Source: Coriobacteriia bacterium (lineage in GTDB: Bacteria > Actinomycetota > Coriobacteriia > Anaerosomatales > Anaerosomataceae). From it: a stretch of 5,952 bases of DNA. The notes beneath the pieces are model-generated. The model saw only the letters and a program-made list of their open reading frames with translations. It was not told where the DNA came from and ran no database searches. The stretch covers positions 1-5,952 of the forward strand of contig JAFGUS010000185.1 in assembly GCA_016938395.1 (NCBI GenBank). Reading direction: 5' to 3'. Each line of letters opens with the position of its first letter. Positions within the stretch are counted from its first letter, which is position 1. Both the position numbers and the translations under genes were made by a program. Below, in pieces: positions 1 through 4,538 of this stretch.

Positions 1-1020
1 GAAAGGCCGCAGCAGCCGGGGGTTCTCGAGCTCCACCGGCGGGTCGTCGCCCGGCTGGGGCTGCTCGTACGTGATGTCCAGTTCGGCGGCGAGCGGTGCC
101 AGCGCCTCGTCGAGTCGATCGCGTCGCCGTGCACTCACCCAGCCGCTGACCATGAACGTCCGCTCGGTGGCGCCGAACCGCTCGCGCACGGTCGCCGCAT
201 CCAGGTCGGCGTCGATGGCCGCCACGAGCGCGACTGCGTCGGTGTAGTACTGCTCGGAGAGCGCTGCCGCCCGCTCGTCGAGCTCGGCGAGCTCCCGGTC
301 GATCTCGGCGATACGCTCCCGCGCGATCGCCCGCTCCTCGGCAGGATAGTCGGTGAGCCCGGGGAAGCCGACGTCGATGAAGCTCGTAGCAGCCAGCGCC
401 GTACGCACTTCGTCGACCACGGTACGGTGCGCCATCACCACCCACGCGCACCGGCCGTCGACCGAGGAGAGCTCCTCAACGGACACGAACGGCGTGAGTT
501 CGCGCAGCATCTGCCGAACGCCGGGGTCATCGGAGGCCGGAAGCACACCGGTGAAGAGCACGGCGTGCTCCGTGCCCTGCCACCTGCCGATCTCGAGCCG
601 CAGGCTCTCCCACGGGGCCAGCTCGTGCACGAGCGCGCTGAGGTGTGCGCGTTCACGGCCGAGGACAGCCATCCTGTCGGCCACGCCCTCGCACTGCCGG
701 TAGACGTGCAGCAGCGCCGTATCCACCTCAAGCGACGCGAACTCTGACTCGCTCATGTGGAGCTTCTCGGAGATGAACGAGCCGAACGGCTGCTCGTTGG
801 TGTGATATCTGCCGAGGAAATCGCGGACAAAGACCGAGTCAGCGCGATACTCCTCGAGGCGGCGGATCACAGCCGGGTCGGACGCGCCGAGCGAGGGGGC
901 CTCACCCTCGGACAACGCCTCGATGTCGAGCACTCCGACACGCTGCATGCGGTCGACGAGGCTCTCGAGCGCAGAAGCATGCCCGAGCACGGTGACGCGG
1001 AGCATACGCGCGACAGCCAC
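1..1020 (-). CDS. ntpI: V/A-type ATPase subunit I, N-terminal cytoplasmic part (3' end beyond window)
   Basis: Subunit I (the a-subunit equivalent) is the membrane stator of the V/A-type rotary ATPase. Its cytoplasmic arm binds the peripheral stalks and its membrane half forms the ion channel against the c-ring. The 340 codons visible are open to the window edge. The protein begins MAVARMLRVTVLGH and continues DRMQRVGVLDIEAL (residues 23-36), matching the family N-terminus. Predicted helical coiled-coil stretches lie at about 95-130 and 228-262. The family signatures SGWV (292-295) and DDPPVELENP (325-334) mark the end of the soluble arm. The membrane helices would follow outside the window. 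The GTG start at 1020 is chosen because it gives the usual N-terminus and lies 2 nt after the stop of the stalk subunit gene, implying translational coupling. The H-then-I order matches ntpF-ntpI in known operons. Family assignment is very secure; ion specificity (H+ or Na+) cannot be told. Confidence 0.95.
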   Translation of the reverse strand, partial: MAVARMLRVTVLGHASALESLVDRMQRVGVLDIEALSEGEAPSLGASDPAVIRRLEEYRADSVFVRDFLGRYHTNEQPFGSFISEKLHMSESEFASLEVDTALLHVYRQCEGVADRMAVLGRERAHLSALVHELAPWESLRLEIGRWQGTEHAVLFTGVLPASDDPGVRQMLRELTPFVSVEELSSVDGRCAWVVMAHRTVVDEVRTALAATSFIDVGFPGLTDYPAEERAIARERIAEIDRELAELDERAAALSEQYYTDAVALVAAIDADLDAATVRERFGATERTFMVSGWVSARRRDRLDEALAPLAAELDITYEQPQPGDDPPVELENPRLLRPF

Positions 1021-1022
1021 GA

Positions 1023-1328
1023 TCAGTCAGCCAGTCCCCTCAAGACCGCTGCGACCGCGTCGGGGACGCGGACCTGCGCGGCGTCGATGATAGCGGCCCG
1101 CGCAGCGGACGCCTGAGCCGCGATGGCATCCGCCTCGTCATGCGTGCGGGAGAGCAGTTCGTCGGTCTCCTGCTCCACGGCGGCCCGGGCCTCGGATCGC
1201 AGCTCCTGATGGACCCGGACGGCTTCGGCTCTGGCCTCGCGATCGATGGCGATGGCCCGCTCGCGGGCCTCGGCGATCAGGTCGGCCGCCCGCTCCTCCG
1301 CATCGAGGATGCGCTCTAGCTTCTCCAC
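1023..1328 (-). CDS. V/A-type ATPase peripheral stalk subunit H (AhaH/NtpF-like)
   Basis: This small subunit pairs with subunit E to form the peripheral stalk that holds the catalytic head of the V/A-ATPase against subunit I. The predicted 101-aa product is almost wholly charged, alanine-rich helix with heptad character (EKLERILDAEERAADLIAEA at 2-21, continuing to about 85). It ends in a short segment PDAVAAVLRGLAD. It has no membrane segment, and its length is close to the roughly 105-aa family norm. The GTG start at 1328 is preferred because GGGGAG lies 4 nt upstream. An in-frame ATG at 1355 would add nine non-helical residues and has no clear ribosome site. The reading frame stays open further upstream to 1544, but that part is not helical and is probably non-coding. 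The gene is first in the visible operon and is followed after 2 nt by subunit I. Low-complexity helix makes homology less diagnostic, so position beside subunit I carries much of the weight. Confidence 0.88.
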   Translation of the reverse strand: MEKLERILDAEERAADLIAEARERAIAIDREARAEAVRVHQELRSEARAAVEQETDELLSRTHDEADAIAAQASAARAAIIDAAQVRVPDAVAAVLRGLAD

Positions 1329-1465
1329 TACACTCCCCGATCCGTCCCGCTGCATCACTGCCCGCCCGGGTGCCGCTGTCGGCACACGGGTCGCTACAGG
1401 TATAGTACGCCAAACAGACGCTGTGTCCCCCCGTACGCCGGCATCGGACCGGCAGAAGGTATCGC
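1329..1465. promoter_or_regulatory. Divergent intergenic region, likely promoters for the ATPase operon and the M23-like gene
   Basis: This 137-bp gap lies between divergently read genes. Plus-strand TATAGT at 1401-1406 matches five of six bases of a -10 box and would put transcription start about 50 nt before the ATG at 1466. The same spot read on the minus strand gives TACTAT (1407-1402, four of six), about 70 nt before the ATPase start. The local sequence GTATAGTAC is nearly self-complementary, so one element could serve either direction. No convincing -35 box (TTGACA) is visible at the right distance for either, so the exact promoter assignment is weak. The claim that some promoter lies here rests on the divergent layout. 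Confidence 0.35.
1333..1338 (-). promoter_or_regulatory. Ribosome binding site of stalk subunit H
   Basis: GGGGAG on the minus strand sits 4 nt before the GTG at 1328. It is the main reason for preferring this start over the ATG at 1355, which lacks a comparable site. Confidence 0.55.
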
Positions 1466-2299
1466 ATGCGCCACCAGCCTCGATACAGACCTCCATCCCG
1501 GACTCGACGACACGCGAGCCGAACCGCGCGAACGCGCCCGGCATCGCCGTATCCCACGCTCACCATCGTGGCCGCCGTGCTGGGGCTCGGCGTGATCGTC
1601 TGGATGCTCACGTGGAGCGCCCCCGGACGCCAGAGCGCCGAGGCAACGCCGGTCGTGCTTGTGGCCGCCGAGCCCGACCGGGCCCCGGCTCCGCGATTCG
1701 CCACGGTCCAGGGCGTGGACCTGCACTTGCCGGTCGACCCCCCGGCAATCACCGCGCTCGCGTTCCACCAGGCGTCCGGAGATCGCGCGCAGGCGATGAC
1801 GTCGCTCGTACCCGACGTTCCGGATCAGGCCTCGCTCGACCCCGAGTCGCTCTCGGCGCAGGTGGCCGAGGCCGCCGACAGCGACGACATCTGGGGTGGT
1901 GTCTGCCTGCGATTATGGAGGACTGGTCGGAGCGGTATGCCTGACACGGCTGCGGACATCGGCGCCACACCGGGAACGGACGTCTACGCACCCGTCTCGG
2001 GTACCGTCGTCCTGGTGCGGCCCTATCTGCTCTACGATATGTACGATGACGTCGAGATCCACATCCGCCCGGACGGTGCCGACGACCTCGATGTGGTGCT
2101 CATCCATGTGGCTGATGCGTCGGTGGAGGCGGGCGACCGGGTGGTGGGCGGCGTCACGCGCATCGCTGCGATCCGGCAGATGTCGGGCATCATCGATCTG
2201 CAGCTCGCGGGCTACACAGGCGATGGTGGCGACCACGTCCACATGCAGGTGAACCGAATCGCCGAACCGGGCGAACTCGATGACCCGGGCGGCTCGTAG
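1466..2299 (+). CDS. Membrane-anchored M23-type peptidase-domain protein with altered zinc site
   Basis: The 277-aa product has a basic, Arg-rich N-terminus (1-30), one hydrophobic anchor (about 31-50, TLTIVAAVLGLGVIVWML) and an external linker. A C-terminal domain (about 142-265) looks like the M23/LytM beta-fold: GTDVYAPVSGTVVLV (170-184), VVLIHV (210-215), VEAGDRVVGG (220-229) and GDHVHMQV (255-262). M23 enzymes cut peptidoglycan cross-bridges using zinc held by His and Asp of HxxxD and the second His of HxH. Here HxH is present (H257, H259), H214 matches the catalytic His, and Asp164 is kept. The first ligand His is replaced by Asp160 (DTAAD). The protein may therefore be catalytically dead, acting as a scaffold or an activator of other hydrolases, or it may bind metal through Asp. 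The ATG at 1466 follows AGAAGG with 6-nt spacing. It seems monocistronic and ends 3 bp from the convergent DUF951 gene. Confidence 0.82.
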   Translation: MRHQPRYRPPSRTRRHASRTARTRPASPYPTLTIVAAVLGLGVIVWMLTWSAPGRQSAEATPVVLVAAEPDRAPAPRFATVQGVDLHLPVDPPAITALAFHQASGDRAQAMTSLVPDVPDQASLDPESLSAQVAEAADSDDIWGGVCLRLWRTGRSGMPDTAADIGATPGTDVYAPVSGTVVLVRPYLLYDMYDDVEIHIRPDGADDLDVVLIHVADASVEAGDRVVGGVTRIAAIRQMSGIIDLQLAGYTGDGGDHVHMQVNRIAEPGELDDPGGS

Positions 2300-2302
2300 G
2301 CG

Positions 2303-2533
2303 CTATCCGGCGTCTGATGCTCCGGTCGGAGCCTCGTCGGCCCGGCGGATGAACCCGCGGAACCGCCGGTCGAACTCGTAGCGCTCCAGGCGTACCTTGC
2401 GATCGCACCCCACGCAGCGCAGCCCGATGTCCATCCCCAGCTTCGTTATCTCCCACTCGTTGGTCCCGCATGGATGCGGCTTCTTGAGGCGCACCACATC
2501 GCCGAGACGTATCGGTGTTATCGGAACGGCCAC
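2303..2533 (-). CDS. DUF951 family small zinc-ribbon-like protein
   Basis: A 76-aa protein that matches the DUF951 family in its core: IRLGDVVRLKKPHPCGTNEW (8-27), then DIGLRCVGC (35-43) and KVRLERYEF (46-54). His20, Cys22, Cys40 and Cys43 could form a zinc knuckle or ribbon. This metal role is inferred from residue spacing. The beta-rich opening resembles small RNA- or DNA-binding folds, but no function is established. Residues 60-76 form a variable tail without recognisable motifs. The start is the GTG at 2533, with GGAG 5 nt upstream. The same frame stays open far upstream (to 4207) only because it runs antisense through the GC-rich UPF0210 gene, and that extension is not coding. The gene converges on the M23-like gene and diverges from the ACT/UPF0210 pair, so it is probably a single-gene transcript. 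Confidence 0.87.
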   Translation of the reverse strand: MAVPITPIRLGDVVRLKKPHPCGTNEWEITKLGMDIGLRCVGCDRKVRLERYEFDRRFRGFIRRADEAPTGASDAG

Positions 2534-2638
2534 GTTCACTCCATGCTCGGTCGCGCCAGCGGTACGGGGCGGGTAGAGTATACCGCGTGACACTCGCCGA
2601 CCAGCCCGGCCGCAGCGCCGACCGCCCGAAGGAGCCGT
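2534..2638. promoter_or_regulatory. Divergent intergenic region between DUF951 and ACT genes
   Basis: A 105-bp gap with divergent flanking genes. Minus-strand TATACT (2582-2577) matches five of six bases of a -10 box and would give a leader of about 35 nt for the DUF951 gene. The plus strand at the same place reads TAGAGTATACC, with weaker -10 candidates for the ACT/UPF0210 pair. The arms GCGGTA (2559-2564) and TACCGC (2581-2586) form a 6-bp inverted repeat around this site and could be a weak operator. No good -35 box is visible on either strand. Promoter presence is inferred mostly from gene layout. Confidence 0.35.
2539..2542 (-). promoter_or_regulatory. Ribosome binding site of DUF951 gene
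   Basis: Minus-strand GGAG lies 5 nt before the GTG at 2533. It settles the start, because the frame itself remains open for more than 1.6 kb upstream. Confidence 0.6.
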
Positions 2639-2914
2639 ATGAAGACCAGAGCCATCCTCTCCGTCCTCGGTGCTGACCGTGTCGGCATCGTCGCCGCCAT
2701 CGCCACCGCGCTCGCCGAGCTCTCCGTGAACATCGAGGACATCCGCCAGACGATCCTCTCCGACGTGTTCTCCATGACGATGCTCGTCACCGTCGATGAG
2801 GACGCCCATAGCTTCGAGGACATCCAGACACGCCTGGCCGAGGTGGCCGAGGAGATTGGCATGCAGGTGACGCTGCAACGCGAGGACGTGTTCCGGTTCA
2901 TGCACCTCGTCTGA
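2639..2914 (+). CDS. ACT domain-containing protein, UPF0237 family
   Basis: A 91-aa protein made of a single ACT domain, the full usual length of the UPF0237 family. The opening strand (KTRAILSVLG, 2-11) leads into the ligand-loop region GADRVGIVAAIATALAELSV (11-30), followed by NIEDIRQTIL (31-40) and a strand FSMTMLVTVD (44-53). A second helix (about 57-74) and the C-terminal family signature LQREDVFRFMHLV (79-91) complete it. ACT domains typically bind amino acids or other small ligands at dimer interfaces and regulate enzymes; the ligand here is unknown. The ATG at 2639 follows GAAGGAG with a 4-nt spacer. The gene ends 45 bp before the UPF0210 gene on the same strand, and the two are commonly paired in other genomes, so co-transcription and a shared function are likely. 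It is cytosolic, with no signal peptide or membrane segment. Confidence 0.93.
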   Translation: MKTRAILSVLGADRVGIVAAIATALAELSVNIEDIRQTILSDVFSMTMLVTVDEDAHSFEDIQTRLAEVAEEIGMQVTLQREDVFRFMHLV

Positions 2915-2959
2915 TCCGCCCGCCCCTGACCGACCGCCCGCGCCCTGGAGGTTTCCCAC

Positions 2960-4327
2960 ATGCTTCGCATTTCTCCCGAAGAGATCGCCGAGACCCTGCT
3001 GATGGTCCACCAGCAGCACCTCGACATCCGCACGGTCACGCTCGGCATCTCGATCGGCGACTGCGGTGCGGACACCGCCGAGGAGATGGGCCGCCGCCTC
3101 TACGACAAGGTCACGCGCGCGGCCGAGCGGCTCGTGCCGGTGTGCGAGGCGATCGAGCGCGAGTACGGCATCCCCATCCGCAACAAGCGCATCTCGGTGA
3201 GCCCGGTGGCCGCCGTCGCGGGTCGGTGCGCGTGCGACGACCTCACCGCGGTGGCGGTTGCGATGGACCGCGCGGCACACACCGCGGGCGTGGACTTCAT
3301 CGGCGGCTTCTCGGCGCTCGTGCAGAAGGGCGTTGGCGCGGCCGATGACGCGCTCATCCGCTCCATCCCGATGGCGCTCGCCACCACGCAGCGTGTGTGC
3401 TCGTCGGTGAACGTCGCCTCCACGCGCGCCGGCATCAACATGGACGCGGTGGCGCGTATGGCGCACACCGTGAAGGAGACCGCTGCACTCACCGCCGAGG
3501 CCGACAGCATCGGCTGCGCCAAGCTCGTGATCTTCGCCAACATGGTGGAGGACAACCCGTTCATGGCCGGTGCGATGCACGGCCCCGGCGAGGCCGATGC
3601 GGTCATCAACGTGGGCATCTCCGGCCCGGGTGTGGTGCGCGCGATCATCGCCGCACTCCCCGATGACGCCAATCTCACCGCCGTGGCCGAGGCCATCAAG
3701 ATGACCTCCTTCAAGATCACCCGCGCCGGAGAGCTCGTTGCCCGCGAAGCCGCCCGCCGTCTCGGCGTGTCGATGGGTATCGTCGACCTCTCGCTCGCAC
3801 CCACGCCTGCCGAAGGTGACAGCGTGGCCGAGATACTCGAGGCGATGGGCGTGGAGCGCTGTGGCGCGCCCGGCACCACCACCGCACTCGCGCTCCTGAA
3901 CGATGCGGTCAAGAAGGGCGGCGCCATGGGCACGTCCTCGATCGGCGGACTCTCCGGCGCGTTCATTCCCGTCTCCGAGGATGCGGGCATGGTGCGTGCA
4001 GTGGAGGACGGCGCGCTCAACCTTGAGAAACTTGAAGCGATGACCGCCGTGTGCTCGGTGGGTCTCGACATGATCGCCATCCCAGGCGACACACCCGCTG
4101 AGACGATCGCCGGTATAATCAGTGATGCCTGCGCCATCGGCGTCATCAACAGCAAGACCACTGCGGCGAGGCTCATCCCGGCCGTGGGTAAGGTGGCGGG
4201 CGACCACGTGAGCTGGGGCGGACTACTCGGCGCGGCACCGGTCATGGACGTGTCCAGGTGGAGCAGCGCCAAGCTCATCAACCGCGGAGGACGCATGCCC
4301 GCTCCGCTGGGAAGCCTGCGCAACTGA
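2960..4327 (+). CDS. UPF0210 (DUF711) family protein, PFL-like fold
   Basis: A full-length 455-aa member of UPF0210. The sequence follows the family throughout: [14 protein letters not shown] (22-35), [14 protein letters not shown] (71-84), [14 protein letters not shown] (111-124), [16 protein letters not shown] (146-161), [20 protein letters not shown] (193-212), [20 protein letters not shown] (274-293), [16 protein letters not shown] (329-344), [20 protein letters not shown] (355-374), [15 protein letters not shown] (393-407) and the C-terminal [11 protein letters not shown] (420-430). Family structures are reported to resemble the pyruvate formate-lyase barrel, but no glycyl-radical function is established and the reaction is unknown. 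Conserved Cys147 and Cys365 are worth noting as possible active-site residues (inference). It is cytosolic, with no signal peptide. The ATG at 2960 follows GGAGG with an 8-nt spacer. It lies 45 bp after the ACT gene, its probable regulator or partner. No obvious hairpin-plus-T-run terminator follows. Confidence 0.95.
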   Translation: MLRISPEEIAETLLMVHQQHLDIRTVTLGISIGDCGADTAEEMGRRLYDKVTRAAERLVPVCEAIEREYGIPIRNKRISVSPVAAVAGRCACDDLTAVAVAMDRAAHTAGVDFIGGFSALVQKGVGAADDALIRSIPMALATTQRVCSSVNVASTRAGINMDAVARMAHTVKETAALTAEADSIGCAKLVIFANMVEDNPFMAGAMHGPGEADAVINVGISGPGVVRAIIAALPDDANLTAVAEAIKMTSFKITRAGELVAREAARRLGVSMGIVDLSLAPTPAEGDSVAEILEAMGVERCGAPGTTTALALLNDAVKKGGAMGTSSIGGLSGAFIPVSEDAGMVRAVEDGALNLEKLEAMTAVCSVGLDMIAIPGDTPAETIAGIISDACAIGVINSKTTAARLIPAVGKVAGDHVSWGGLLGAAPVMDVSRWSSAKLINRGGRMPAPLGSLRN

Positions 4328-4538
4328 CGGGCGGCCGAGGGCACCTCCGGTTCCTGGAAGCGTCTGTCACCCCTCTGGCAACCACTCATCCTCTCTACTA
4401 TGCCGCTCATCACAAATACGTGGACTGCCAGCGCTTAAGCCTGCGAAAGTATCGAGCACGTGCCGATACATCTGGTGCAAGCCGATATGCAGAACTAGTG
4501 CTGACGACCGCGCGAGTGACGCCGGATTCTGAGGCCGA
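4328..4538 (+). promoter_or_regulatory. Intergenic leader before the surface-protein gene
   Basis: This 211-bp region is visibly less GC-rich than its neighbours from about 4380 onward. It holds no gene-like reading frame on either strand, because the open frames crossing it are fragments of antisense or shifted frames. It contains an 8-bp palindrome GCTTAAGC (4433-4440), the larger inverted repeat at 4449-4469, and a direct repeat GCCGATA (4462-4468 and 4481-4487). It must carry the promoter of the downstream secreted protein, but no confident -35/-10 pair could be picked. A weak hairpin (GAGG-gca-CCTC near 4342-4352) follows the UPF0210 stop but has no T-run, so it is not called as a terminator. 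Confidence 0.4.
4449..4469. repeat. Inverted repeat upstream of the surface-protein gene
   Basis: Arms GTATCG (4449-4454) and CGATAC (4464-4469) are exact reverse complements and flank the self-complementary core GCACGTGC (4456-4463). The only asymmetry is one extra A at 4455. As DNA it looks like a dyad operator; as RNA it could form a hairpin in the leader. It lies 69 bp before the start codon at 4539. GCCGATA, part of the right arm, recurs at 4481-4487. Its function is not known. Confidence 0.6.

Noticed and set aside
353..1116. Plus-strand open frames (353-703, 427-747, 757-1116) opposite the ATPase genes
   Set aside because: They overlap the subunit I and H coding sequence on the other strand, which has clear family motifs; no motifs or good ribosome sites support the plus-strand frames.
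1329..1544. N-terminal extension of the stalk subunit H reading frame up to 1544
   Set aside because: The extra residues include scattered Cys, Gly and Pro unlike the helical family, they overlap the start of the divergent M23-like gene, and a ribosome site sits just before the GTG at 1328.
2534..4207. Very long minus-strand open frame (634 aa in total) continuing upstream of the DUF951 gene
   Set aside because: It runs antisense through the whole ACT/UPF0210 region, its translation is His/Asp/Arg/Gly-rich low-complexity sequence, and it has no family motifs. Only the last 76 residues from the GTG at 2533 look like a protein. The open frame is a by-product of GC-rich codon usage.
4336..4360. 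Rho-independent terminator after UPF0210
   Set aside because: Only a 4-bp stem (GAGG/CCTC) with mismatched extension and no following T-run.
3100..4413. 437-aa minus-strand open frame opposite UPF0210
   Set aside because: Antisense shadow, rich in Ser, Ala, Thr and Pro. The plus-strand frame matches a known family end to end, so this frame has no independent support.
4380..4538. Cyclic-di-GMP (GEMM) riboswitch upstream of the surface-protein gene
   Set aside because: Such riboswitches often precede exported proteins, so it was looked for, but the conserved GGGCAAACC and GGACGCAAAGC-type segments are absent.
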